From positions 1 to 10,455 of the forward strand of contig CALEPU010000108.1 of the NCBI GenBank assembly GCA_937913075.1: 10,455 nt of DNA. Reading direction: 5' to 3'. Positions within the stretch are counted from its first letter, which is position 1. Each line of letters begins with the position of its first letter. A program made the translations under genes and the position numbers. The notes under the pieces were generated by a model, which saw nothing but the letters and a program-made list of their open reading frames with translations, did no database searches and was not told where the DNA came from. The DNA comes from an uncultured Clostridia bacterium. GTDB lineage: Bacteria; Bacillota; Clostridia; Christensenellales; CAG-138. Shown piece by piece: positions 1 through 6,303 of the stretch.

Positions 1-15
1 ATGTTTTATTTTGAT

Positions 16-92
16 TGGTGGGCCTTCACGGACTCGAACCGCGGACCAATCGGTTATGAGCCGACCGCTCTGACCAACTGAGCTAAAGGCCC
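16..92 (-). tRNA. tRNA with CAU anticodon: tRNA-Met (elongator) or tRNA-Ile2
   Basis: A complete cloverleaf reads on the minus strand, with encoded CCA at 16-18 and discriminator A at 19. The acceptor stem GGGCCTT/AAGGCCC is fully paired, the D arm is GCTC/GAGC, and the anticodon loop is CTCATAA with CAT at 56-58. It is not the initiator: the first pair is G-C rather than the unpaired C-A, and the anticodon stem lacks three consecutive G-C pairs. CAU is shared by elongator Met and by Ile2, in which TilS converts C34 to lysidine. The C4-G69 and C5-G68 pairs resemble Ile2 of E. coli and, as I recall it, of B. subtilis, so annotation as Met is not certain. It is last in the tRNA-Pro/Glu/CAU transcript. 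Confidence 0.93.
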
Positions 93-103
93 TTAATAAA
101 AAA

Positions 104-178
104 TGGTGACCTCGAGGAGAATCGAACTCCTGTTACCGCCGTGAAAGGGCGGTGTCTTAGCCTCTTGACCACGAGGCC
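104..178 (-). tRNA. tRNA-Glu (UUC)
   Basis: Reverse-complement cloverleaf with encoded CCA at 104-106. The acceptor stem GGCCTCG/CGAGGTC contains one G-U pair. The anticodon stem CCGCC/GGCGG encloses the loop CTTTCAC, giving anticodon UUC. The T arm ends in the usual GTTCGATTC loop. It sits 11 bp upstream of the CAU tRNA and 5 bp downstream of tRNA-Pro, so the three are processed from one transcript. Confidence 0.97.
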
Positions 179-183
179 ACAAC

Positions 184-260
184 TGGTCGGGGTGAGAAGA
201 TTTGAACTTCCGGCCCCATGCTCCCAAAGCACGTGCGCTACCGGACTGCGCCACACCCCG
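184..260 (-). tRNA. tRNA-Pro (UGG)
   Basis: Reverse-complement cloverleaf with encoded CCA at 184-186 and acceptor stem CGGGGTG/CACCCCG. The C1-G72 start is typical of bacterial tRNA-Pro. The anticodon stem CGTGC/GCATG encloses TTTGGGA, giving anticodon UGG, which can read all four proline codons when U34 is modified. It is the first gene of the three-tRNA transcript, about 22 nt from the predicted transcription start. Confidence 0.97.
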
Positions 261-288
261 TTAGCCTCCGTTTTTTGCGGCGGGAATA

Positions 289-317
289 ATTATACACATT
301 TAAGTGCGGTATGTCAA
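289..317 (-). promoter_or_regulatory. Consensus sigma-A promoter of the tRNA cluster
   Basis: On the minus strand, TTGACA (312-317) and TATAAT (289-294) are separated by exactly 17 bp. Both hexamers match the housekeeping consensus perfectly, as expected for a stable-RNA promoter. Transcription should begin near 282, shortly before tRNA-Pro. The surrounding 261-373 stretch is A+T-rich and I see no gene in it. Confidence 0.9.
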
Positions 318-373
318 TAATATCTGCCGCGAATAATTTTATATATTTGTTACGGACGGCATAGGCATATCAA

Positions 374-419
374 AAGAGGAGGGTAACCCTTGCCCGAAGG
401 ACCGTGCCGCCCTCCTCTT
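374..419 (-). terminator. Probable rho-independent terminator after rpmF
   Basis: A perfect 10-bp inverted repeat, AAGAGGAGGG (374-383) with CCCTCCTCTT (410-419), lies 24 bp past the rpmF stop. Read on the minus strand, its 26-nt loop holds a small C(UUCG)G-type hairpin. The arm is followed by only four Ts and then GATATG, so the U tract is short. It separates rpmF from the tRNA promoter. Confidence 0.65.
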
Positions 420-442
420 ATTGACAATACAGCGGGGAAAAA

Positions 443-631
443 TTATTTCTCCTCGTTATCCATTACGATGACCTGCTCGCCATCGTAATAACCGCAGTGC
501 CTGCAAACCCTATGTGCCAGCTTCTTCTGATGGCACTGGGGGCACTCCACCAGAGCGGGAGCACTGATCTTCCAGTTGGCACGACGCTGATCGCGCCTTG
601 CTTTGGATGTTTTACGTTTAGGGACTGCCAT
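443..631 (-). CDS. rpmF: 50S ribosomal protein L32 (zinc-binding form)
   Basis: This 62-residue protein matches L32 in length and layout. It has the basic N-terminus MAVPKRKTSKARRD followed by two cysteine pairs, CPQC at about 31-34 and CRHC at about 43-46, which form the zinc site of the Cys-containing L32 type. The acidic tail is ordinary. L32 sits near the peptide-exit region of the large subunit. The start is supported by AGGAGG spaced a few bases from ATG. That site overlaps the TAG stop of yceD, only 12 bp upstream, so the two are probably translationally coupled. The yceD-rpmF pair is one of the most conserved in bacteria. Retention of all four cysteines means its synthesis depends on zinc; whether a Cys-free paralogue exists elsewhere cannot be seen here. 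Confidence 0.97.
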   Translation of the reverse strand: MAVPKRKTSKARRDQRRANWKISAPALVECPQCHQKKLAHRVCRHCGYYDGEQVIVMDNEEK

Positions 632-643
632 AGTCTTAACCTC

Positions 644-1159
644 CTATTGATCCTTGAGCAGCTGCGCAAGTTCTTTCAAGGAGGCGAAAGCGGGATTGAC
701 CGTCGCATCCGAACACGCACACTGCGTAATGTTGAGATTGGCGCCGCAGGTGGGACAGAGCCCCTTGCAGCCGGGCTTGCACAAACCGTACATCGGTACG
801 TTGAGCAGGATAAGATCGAGCACCATCTTATCGAGAGGGAGCGTCTCACCCGCGAAGGTGTAACACTCAAGCTCCTCCGCCTCCTCCTCGGAGATACGGA
901 GGAACCGTTCCGAAAAGGGAACGGTGAAGTCCTTGCTGAACTGCGTATCGCATTTGGTGCAGTTCATCAGCGTGAAGCCTGCAAGCTCACCCGCGACGGC
1001 AAGACCCTCGCCATCGAAGGACCAGCTTATATCAAGCTTGATGGGAGCGTCAAAAACCACCCTATGCCCGCCGAAATCGACCGGCTCCATTGCCTGCTCG
1101 ATATGGGCTTTGCCGACCCTGCCGACCGACCTAAGCTCCGCAGCAACGTTAAGCTCCAC
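644..1159 (-). CDS. yceD: YceD/YlbN (DUF177) family protein, 23S rRNA accumulation factor
   Basis: A 171-residue DUF177 protein. In E. coli, YceD supports normal 23S rRNA accumulation, and the gene almost always precedes rpmF, as here. Diagnostic cysteines are visible: C67-x2-C70 in the middle, then a C-terminal cluster C127, C131, C135 and C138 within CKPGCKGLCPTCGANLN, followed by C147 and C149. This cluster suggests metal binding. The C-terminal NPAFASLKELAQLL segment also fits the family. The start is GTG at 1157-1159. An in-frame TGA two codons upstream rules out a longer protein, while the Shine-Dalgarno is weak (GGGG about 10 nt upstream). It has its own promoter at 1204-1232 but may also receive readthrough from ackA, since no terminator is evident between them. 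Confidence 0.93.
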   Translation of the reverse strand: MELNVAAELRSVGRVGKAHIEQAMEPVDFGGHRVVFDAPIKLDISWSFDGEGLAVAGELAGFTLMNCTKCDTQFSKDFTVPFSERFLRISEEEAEELECYTFAGETLPLDKMVLDLILLNVPMYGLCKPGCKGLCPTCGANLNITQCACSDATVNPAFASLKELAQLLKDQ

Positions 1160-1203
1160 TGCTCAAACCCCACAGTAACGGATATAACAAGATAACCTTA
1201 AAT

Positions 1204-1232
1204 ATTTTATACGCACAAGGCGGCATTGTCAA
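1204..1232 (-). promoter_or_regulatory. Sigma-A promoter for yceD-rpmF
   Basis: On the minus strand, TTGACA (1227-1232) and TAAAAT (1204-1209) are separated by 17 bp. Start of transcription is expected near 1197, giving a leader of about 38 nt before the GTG of yceD. It lies in the 150-bp gap after ackA. No convincing terminator for ackA is visible there, so the promoter probably adds to readthrough and lets the ribosomal genes be expressed independently of acetate metabolism. Confidence 0.8.
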
Positions 1233-1309
1233 CGGCTGTATCAAATATATTTACTGCCGAATTCCCAAATGCAGCAGCCGTCGGCGCCCCGTATTCGTAT
1301 TGGAAGCGC

Positions 1310-2509
1310 TTACCTGACAAGGTTTGCGGTATCCTTGGCGATCATCATCTCCTCATCGGTGGGGATGACGAGCACTTTGACGCGGCTGGTGGGCTTGGAG
1401 ATAACGATCTCTTCCCCACGGGGCGCGCTCATATTGTAGTCGAAATCGAAATCGACGCCGAGATACTCCATATTCTCCATTATCATGGCGCGCATGCCGC
1501 GGTCATTCTCACCGACACCGGCGGTGAAGACGATAGCGTCAACGCCGTTCAGTGCTGCCGCATAGGAGCCGATGTACTTCTTTACCTTATAGGCAAAGGT
1601 GGCAAGGGCGAGCTCTGCGCGCTTGTTGCCCTGCTTGGAGGCTTCGCCGAGGTCGCGGAAATCGGAAGAGACGCCGGAGATACCGAGCATACCGCTCTTC
1701 TTGTTCATATAGTTATCGACGCCTGCGCGGTCAAGACCGAGCTTGTTCATGAGGTAAGCTACGATCGCGGGATCCATATCGCCGCACCTGGTGCCCATGG
1801 GCAAACCCTCAAGGGGAGTGAAGCCCATGGAGGTATCAATGCACTTACCGCCCTTGACTGCGGAAACGGAAGAGCCGTTGCCGAGATGGCAGGTGATGAT
1901 CTTGGTCTCGTCGACGGGCTTATCGAGGAAGGTGAGCGCCCTGCCGGTGACATAGGCATGGCTGGTGCCGTGGAAACCGTAGCGGCGGACCTTGAGCTCG
2001 GTATAAGCCTCATAGGGCAGACCGTAAAGGAAAGCCTTTTCGGGCATGGTCTGATGGAAGGCGGTATCGAACACGGCGACCATCGGGGTGGTGGGCATTA
2101 TCGCCATGCAGGCGCGAATGCCCATGAGGTTGGCGGGGTTATGCAGGGGAGCAAGCTCGGAAAGCTCCTCGATAGCCTTGATGACGTCATCGGTAAGAAC
2201 GACGGACTTATTAAACTTCTCGCCGCCGTGGACGACCCTGTGACCGACGGCGTCGATCTCCTTCATATCGGCAATAACGCCGTGAACGGGATCCACGAGA
2301 GCATCGAGCACGAGCTTGATGGCGTCGGTATGATCCTTCATATTCCGAACGAGCTCAAAGGGCTCCTTTCCGGTGGGCTTATATGTGAGCTTGCTGTTCT
2401 CAATGCCGATACGCTCGCAAAGACCCTTGGCTATGACGGCGCCGTTATCGACGTCGATAAGCTGATATTTGAGCGAAGAGCTGCCTGCGTTGATGACCAA
2501 AATCTTCAT
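1310..2509 (-). CDS. ackA: Acetate kinase
   Basis: Full-length AckA of 399 residues, close to the usual 395-410. It catalyses acetyl phosphate + ADP to acetate + ATP in the cytosol, the substrate-level phosphorylation step of acetate fermentation. The signature NAGSSSLK lies at 7-14 and the second signature, around HLGNGSS, at 208-214. Residues aligning with those characterised in Methanosarcina thermophila AckA are present: N7, R91, H180, R241, and a C-terminal glutamate in PTDEE (386/387). H123 and the GENDRG loop near 333-338 also fit the ASKHA fold. The ATG start is preceded by AGGAG about 10 nt upstream. It lies 27 bp downstream of pta on the same strand, the usual operon order, with no promoter between them. 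A 432-codon open frame on the opposite strand is a shadow. Confidence 0.98.
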   Translation of the reverse strand: MKILVINAGSSSLKYQLIDVDNGAVIAKGLCERIGIENSKLTYKPTGKEPFELVRNMKDHTDAIKLVLDALVDPVHGVIADMKEIDAVGHRVVHGGEKFNKSVVLTDDVIKAIEELSELAPLHNPANLMGIRACMAIMPTTPMVAVFDTAFHQTMPEKAFLYGLPYEAYTELKVRRYGFHGTSHAYVTGRALTFLDKPVDETKIITCHLGNGSSVSAVKGGKCIDTSMGFTPLEGLPMGTRCGDMDPAIVAYLMNKLGLDRAGVDNYMNKKSGMLGISGVSSDFRDLGEASKQGNKRAELALATFAYKVKKYIGSYAAALNGVDAIVFTAGVGENDRGMRAMIMENMEYLGVDFDFDYNMSAPRGEEIVISKPTSRVKVLVIPTDEEMMIAKDTANLVR

Positions 2510-2536
2510 AACGAATACTCCTAACTAAGCTTTTTA

Positions 2537-3538
2537 TCAGAGGCTCTGAGCCTGAACTGCGGTGATGGCGACGACGGAGACTACGTCCTCGATGCTGCAT
2601 CCGCGGGACAGGTCGTTGATGGGCTTTGCGAAGCCCTGGCAGATGGGACCGACGGCAGTAGCGCCGGCAAGACGCTGCACGAGCTTATAGCCGATATTGC
2701 CGGCCTGCAGGTCGGGGAACACGAGCACGTTGGCATGACCCGCAACGGGGCTGCCGGGGCTTTTAAGCTGACCGACCTTTTCGACCAGCGCGGCGTCAGC
2801 CTGAAGCTCGCCGTCGACGTTAAGCTCGGGAGCAAGCTCCTTCACCATGGCAGTGGCGTTGGCGACCTTATCGACGTTTTCATGCTTGGCGCTGCCCTTG
2901 GTGGAGAAGCTGAGCATGGCGACCTTGGGCTCCTTAATGCCTACGAGGCTCTTTGCGCTCTCTGCGGAGGAGATGGCGATGGCGGCAAGCTGCTCCGCAG
3001 TGGGGTCGATATTGACGGCGCAGTCGGCAAACACGAACACGCCGTTATCGCCGTACCGGCAGTTGGGAACCTCCATAATGAAGCAGGAGGAAACGGTGCT
3101 GATACCGGGAGCCATCTTAATTATCTGGAGACCGGGACGCAGGGTGTTGCCGGTGGTGTTGATAGCGCCGGCGACCATGCCGTCCGCCTTGCCGTCCTTT
3201 ATCATCATGCAGGCGAAGAAGAGAGGATCGTGCATCATCTTGTTTGCCTTTTCCATATCGACGCCCTTTGCCTTACGCATCTCATAGAAGCGCTCGACGT
3301 AGGTGTTGAAGTCGGGATGCTTGACAGGGTCGATAATGCCGACGCCGGAAAGATCGACGTTGAACTTGGCGGCGACCGCCTTAATCTCATCCTCATTGCC
3401 TAAGAGGGAGATATCGGCTATGCCCTCCTCAATGATGCGCTGAGCGGCCTGAACGGTGCGCTCCTCCGTGCCCTCGGGCAGCAGGATATGCTTCCTGACG
3501 GACTTTGCCTTTGCCTTGATGCTGTCGATAACAGACAT
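2537..3538 (-). CDS. pta: Phosphate acetyltransferase
   Basis: A 333-residue short-form (class I) Pta without the N-terminal DRTGG/regulatory part of the enterobacterial enzyme. It converts acetyl-CoA + phosphate to acetyl phosphate + CoA, feeding AckA immediately downstream. Recognisable segments are LLPEGTEERT at 19-28, NTLRPGLQIIK at 131-141, and the C-terminal VFPDLQAGNIGYKL and PINDLSRG. S311, R312 and D318 fit the catalytic Ser-Arg-Asp set known from the M. thermophila enzyme, and R134 lies in the CoA/phosphate pocket region. The stop is TGA followed directly by TAA. The start is supported by AGGAGGAG about 9 nt upstream of ATG. The leader of roughly 75 nt has a G+C-rich patch (GGCGGCGCCCGCG on the minus strand) of unknown meaning. 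Confidence 0.98.
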   Translation of the reverse strand: MSVIDSIKAKAKSVRKHILLPEGTEERTVQAAQRIIEEGIADISLLGNEDEIKAVAAKFNVDLSGVGIIDPVKHPDFNTYVERFYEMRKAKGVDMEKANKMMHDPLFFACMMIKDGKADGMVAGAINTTGNTLRPGLQIIKMAPGISTVSSCFIMEVPNCRYGDNGVFVFADCAVNIDPTAEQLAAIAISSAESAKSLVGIKEPKVAMLSFSTKGSAKHENVDKVANATAMVKELAPELNVDGELQADAALVEKVGQLKSPGSPVAGHANVLVFPDLQAGNIGYKLVQRLAGATAVGPICQGFAKPINDLSRGCSIEDVVSVVAITAVQAQSL

Positions 3539-3599
3539 GATATAGCTCCTCCTGATAAAAAATAATAACGCTGTTTACGCGGGCGCCGCCAAAAAAGAG

Positions 3600-3628
3600 T
3601 TGACGGTCACACCAAATTAGATTATAAC
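3600..3628 (+). promoter_or_regulatory. Sigma-A promoter for tmcAL
   Basis: TTGACG (3600-3605) and TATAAC (3623-3628) are separated by 17 bp on the plus strand. The start would fall near 3635, about 54 nt before the tmcAL ATG. The -10 physically overlaps the minus-strand -10 assigned to pta, so RNA polymerase can probably occupy only one of the two at a time. Confidence 0.7.
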
Positions 3629-3649
3629 ATATATATGGGAATTTTGGTA
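3621..3649 (-). promoter_or_regulatory. Probable extended -10 promoter for pta-ackA
   Basis: On the minus strand, TGTTATAAT (3621-3629) is a perfect -10 hexamer with the extended TGn element. The position 17 bp upstream (3644-3649, TACCAA) is a poor -35 match, which the extended -10 can offset. The predicted start near 3614 leaves a leader of about 75 nt. A second possible -10, TATTAT, closer to the gene has an even less suitable -35. The hexamer overlaps the -10 of the plus-strand tmcAL promoter. Confidence 0.55.
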
Positions 3650-3688
3650 TCCGAAAAATAATATAAATTTTTATATTTGAGGTGAAAA

Positions 3689-4894
3689 ATGCGCTGTGTT
3701 GGCATAATTGCCGAGTACAATCCCTTTCACAACGGTCACAGGTATCATATTGCGGAGGCGAAGCGGCTTGCAAACGCCGAAGCCGCCGTCGTGATAATGA
3801 GCGGCGATTTTGTGCAGCGCGGAGAGCCCGCCGTGGCCGATAAGTTCACAAGGGCAATTTGGGCGCTCCGCAGCGGAGCCGATATGGTAATAGAATTGCC
3901 GGAGGTGTTCTCGGTCGCATGCGCGGAGCGGTTTGCCTCGGGCGCTGTGAGGATACTCGCAGGAAGCGGGCTGCTTGACGCGCTTTGCTTCGGAAGCGAG
4001 AGCGGAGATCTTGGCCTCCTTCGCAAGGTATCGGAAAGCGAGCCTGACCCCAATGCGCTGCGCGCGGCGTTAGCCTTAGGGCAGAGCTACCCCAAGGCGA
4101 TGGCTTCGGCAGGGGCCGCCGAGCTTGGTCCCAACGACACTTTGGGCTTAGAATACCTGCGGGCAGTCAAAAAACACTCTCCGTCAACAGAGGTCTTTGC
4201 AATAAAAAGAGTAGGCGGCGCGTATGACGAAGGCGAGCTTAACGGCGAGTTCAGCTCCGCCGCTGCAATAAGGCGCGCGCTTGCTCCCGCAGCCGATATC
4301 GGCAGGATGAGCGAGAGGCTTTTCGACAGTCTCAACGCCGCTCTGCCGAGGGACGTTTTAAGCGACATTGCCGAGCAGATGCGCAAGGGGCTCTGCCCTG
4401 CCCTCGCCGCGCGCCTCTCCGATGCGGTGATAAGCCGCTTTCGCAGTATGAGCGCGGAGGAGATCGCCGCGCTGCCCGAGGTCGCGGAGGGGCTTGAAAA
4501 CCTTTTTATCAGGCACTCGGTTGCCGAGGGCGATATCGACCGCATGCTTTCGGCAGTCAAGTCCAAGCGGTACACCATGGCGCGATTGAAGCGCATCAGC
4601 ATGAGCGCTCTGCTCGGTATAACGGAAGCGCTCCAAGGAGCGGCCGCGGCGGACGACGGGTATCTTTATGCGCGTGTGCTCGGCATGGCAAAGGGCGCTG
4701 AAGGGCTTGCTTCAAGGCTGGTATCGGGTGCATCTATCCCTGTAATAATGCAGGCTGCGGACAGGAACGCGCTTGGCGAAAAGGCAAGGTCCGTGCTTGA
4801 AAAAAGCGCGCTTGCGCATAGGCTTCACGCGCTTGCCCGTCCATACGAGCGAGGCGCTGACGAGGACTCGTCGCACAGACTTACAGTCGTTTGA
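3689..4894 (+). CDS. tmcAL: tRNA(Met) cytidine acetate ligase (TmcAL/YlbM)
   Basis: A 401-residue nucleotidyltransferase-fold protein. TmcAL uses ATP and acetate to form acetyl-AMP and acetylates C34 of elongator tRNA-Met (ac4C), protecting AUG decoding against AUA misreading. Family motifs appear in order: GIIAEYNPFHNGH at 5-17 with the HIGH-like H14-N-G-H17, SGDFVQRGEPA at 38-48, FGSE at 101-104, PNDTLGLEYL at 148-157, FSSAAAIR at 188-195, and KRYTMARLKR at 293-302. All are intact. The start is supported by GAGGTG six bases upstream of ATG. It is divergent from pta, whose operon generates acetate and ATP, the two small substrates of this enzyme. A terminator-shaped hairpin begins 47 bp after its stop, before ylbJ. 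In B. subtilis the orthologue ylbM also sits beside ylbN(yceD)-rpmF. Confidence 0.95.
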   Translation: MRCVGIIAEYNPFHNGHRYHIAEAKRLANAEAAVVIMSGDFVQRGEPAVADKFTRAIWALRSGADMVIELPEVFSVACAERFASGAVRILAGSGLLDALCFGSESGDLGLLRKVSESEPDPNALRAALALGQSYPKAMASAGAAELGPNDTLGLEYLRAVKKHSPSTEVFAIKRVGGAYDEGELNGEFSSAAAIRRALAPAADIGRMSERLFDSLNAALPRDVLSDIAEQMRKGLCPALAARLSDAVISRFRSMSAEEIAALPEVAEGLENLFIRHSVAEGDIDRMLSAVKSKRYTMARLKRISMSALLGITEALQGAAAADDGYLYARVLGMAKGAEGLASRLVSGASIPVIMQAADRNALGEKARSVLEKSALAHRLHALARPYERGADEDSSHRLTVV

Positions 4895-4941
4895 GCATAG
4901 TTTAACCGCAGCACGCCGCTAAAAATCATAAGGTCCTTATC

Positions 4942-4983
4942 AGGCGTATCCCGGCATATATTGTTCCATGGGATACGCTTTTT
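4942..4983 (+). terminator. Terminator-like hairpin overlapping the ylbJ start codon
   Basis: AGGCGTATCCC (4942-4952) pairs with GGGATACGCTT (4970-4980), an 11-bp stem with one G-U pair. A T5 run at 4979-4983 follows. The 17-nt loop contains GG and CC that can extend the stem past a two-base bulge. Its shape is that of an intrinsic terminator for tmcAL, but the ylbJ ATG (4968-4970) sits at the loop/right-arm junction. The hairpin therefore could also act as an attenuator or block initiation. A 13-bp palindrome, ATAAGG-T-CCTTAT, lies immediately upstream at 4928-4940. Confidence 0.65.
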
Positions 4984-6071
4984 ATATTGTGATGCTTGCA
5001 TTGGCGGGGCTCCTGCTTTTCAAGAGCGGCGCCGCTGCGGAGGGAGCCGCCGAAGGACTGCGGCTTTTTGCCGAGGACGTGCTGCCATGCCTCTTCCCCT
5101 TTATGGTCTGCGGGCAGTATTTGACCGGTGCAGACGGACACTTGCGTCGGAGGCAGGCTTCAAAGCTCGGATCGGCGGCAGAGGGGCTTTGGCAGTGGCT
5201 GCTGTGCGCTCTGTGCGGCACGCCCTCTGCGGCGATAATATGCAGAAGGCGCTTTGAGCAGGGCAGCACTCGCGCGCAAGCCTCAATGCTCTGCGCAGCC
5301 TTAAACCAGATGAACCCGTTTTTCGTCTGCGTGCTGGTCGCGTCAAGGCTCTTTTCCGCAGCATGGGCGGGATGGGTGCTTGCCGCGGCTCATTACTTTC
5401 CTGCGCTGATATTTACCCTTGCGCTCATTGTTTTGGAGCGCAGGCAAGCCGCTGACTCGGAAATCGCCGTGAATGGATGCAAGGCGCAGGATCGCGGGAA
5501 AGTCCCCCTTGCTCCCGAAGGACACGCAAGCCTTGCCTTGGCGATATCAGGCGCAGTGAGCGCCGTATTAAAGGTGGGCGGAACGGTTGTATTCTTCCGC
5601 GTTATAATAGCCGTTGCGGACAGCATGGGCGTCTTCGGCGGTTTGAGCGGCGTTGCCGCCTCGTTGATATCGGGACTCTTTGAAATGACGAACGGCGTCG
5701 CTCTTCTCGGCCGCGCCGCACTTGCGGACGCCTTCGCATTGGAGCAGGCTCTTGCGCTCTGCTCGGGGCTTTTGAGCTTTGGCGGGGTCTGCGTTTTTAT
5801 GCAGTCGAAGCTTTTCTTTGAGGAGTTGTCCGCGCGGCACTACTTTGCGGCGAAGCTTTTGACGGGCGGCGTATCATATGCGGTCTGCCGGCTGCTCTAC
5901 CCTTGTGCCAGCGGCTCGGCGGAAACCTCCGCCTCATTTGCGCAGCCGTTTGAAGGCGCGGTTTATTCCGTGCGGGCAGGCGGCGTATCGGCGATAATGC
6001 TCTGCGTTTTTCTCGCCGCTGCGGCGTCCTTTGTATATGCAAGGATCATCATAAGACGACCCGTCGTTTAA
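4968..6071 (+). CDS. ylbJ: YlbJ-type sporulation integral membrane protein (Gate/nucleoside-recognition domain)
   Basis: A 367-residue, very hydrophobic protein with roughly eight or nine likely membrane segments, for example about 1-17, 37-50, 74-92, 117-155, 188-217, 222-240, 262-283, 296-311 and 338-360. Features fitting YlbJ are the EDVLPCLFPF segment at 36-45, CGTPSAA at 83-89 where the family has a Gly-x-Pro turn, NPFF at 116-119, HYFPAL at 142-147, FEMTNG at 238-243, and FGGVCVFMQ at 271-279. In B. subtilis, ylbJ is a sigma-E gene needed for spore heat resistance; the transported substrate is unknown. ATG 4968 is chosen because the next starts (GTG 4989, ATG 4992) would cut the first membrane helix. 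No Shine-Dalgarno is visible and the start lies inside a terminator-like hairpin. The sequence is divergent from typical YlbJ, so the exact role is less sure than the family. Confidence 0.8.
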   Translation: MGYAFYIVMLALAGLLLFKSGAAAEGAAEGLRLFAEDVLPCLFPFMVCGQYLTGADGHLRRRQASKLGSAAEGLWQWLLCALCGTPSAAIICRRRFEQGSTRAQASMLCAALNQMNPFFVCVLVASRLFSAAWAGWVLAAAHYFPALIFTLALIVLERRQAADSEIAVNGCKAQDRGKVPLAPEGHASLALAISGAVSAVLKVGGTVVFFRVIIAVADSMGVFGGLSGVAASLISGLFEMTNGVALLGRAALADAFALEQALALCSGLLSFGGVCVFMQSKLFFEELSARHYFAAKLLTGGVSYAVCRLLYPCASGSAETSASFAQPFEGAVYSVRAGGVSAIMLCVFLAAAASFVYARIIIRRPVV

Positions 6072-6158
6072 ATAACCCGACCGCGAGATCAATGATATTA
6101 AGGTGTTAATGAAAAGGGTCTGTTGCATTAAGCATATATTTGAGACAAAGCCCATAGA

Positions 6159-6200
6159 AACAAGCATGGCGCAATTTTGAGCGAGCCATGCTTGTTTTTT
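6159..6200 (+). terminator. Strong rho-independent terminator after ylbJ
   Basis: A perfect 12-bp inverted repeat, AACAAGCATGGC (6159-6170) with GCCATGCTTGTT (6185-6196), encloses a 14-nt loop and runs into T6 (6195-6200). This is a textbook terminator 88 bp past the ylbJ stop. On the minus strand the arm ends in TTGTTTC, so it could also stop the converging coiled-coil-gene transcript, though with a weaker tract. Confidence 0.9.
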
Positions 6201-6216
6201 AACGGTATTAATTTAG

Positions 6217-6298
6217 CGAATCGCAAGTGATTTACGGCAGCTCCCTTCGGTCGCGGCGAGCAAGCTCGCCAATCGTCTGCCGAAATCACTTGCGTTCG
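6217..6298. repeat. Long imperfect inverted repeat with an internal hairpin
   Basis: The left arm 6217-6240 (CGAAT CGCAAGTGATTTA CGGCAG) pairs with the right arm 6277-6298 over 22 bp, with two single-base bulges (T6221, A6234). Inside, GGCGAG-CAAG-CTCGCC (6255-6270) forms a second perfect hairpin, and a short CTTCGG loop lies at 6245-6250. The T-poor ends make it unlike an intrinsic terminator. It could be a dispersed intergenic palindrome, a structured RNA or a cruciform site. No family was recognised. Confidence 0.7.
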
Positions 6299-6303
6299 AG
6301 GAC

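Noticed and set aside
497..1195. 232-codon plus-strand frame across rpmF and yceD
   Set aside because: Both minus-strand genes have clear family motifs and ribosome binding sites; this frame is antisense to both.
1233..1309. Possible ackA terminator from CGGCTG/CAGCCG and GCCGA/TCGGC short repeats
   Set aside because: The stems are only 5-6 bp with long loops and no U tract, so I do not call a terminator.
1226..2524. 432-codon open frame antisense to ackA
   Set aside because: The opposite strand encodes an unmistakable full-length acetate kinase. Long antisense frames are expected from G+C-biased third positions, and the antisense protein has no recognisable domain.
2735..3403. 222-codon open frame antisense to pta
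   Set aside because: It is a shadow of the pta codon pattern, with repeated Gly/Asp/Ala and no family resemblance.
3429..3773. 114-codon minus-strand frame spanning the pta start and the divergent promoter region
   Set aside because: It overlaps the start of pta in another frame and the promoter elements, with no family resemblance.
6109..6180. 23-codon ORF (MKRVCCIKHIFETK...) with AAGGTG upstream, after ylbJ
   Set aside because: The Shine-Dalgarno-to-ATG spacing is only about 3 nt, the frame runs into the terminator stem, and nothing in the peptide matches a known leader or RiPP precursor. Proteomics or conservation could revive it.
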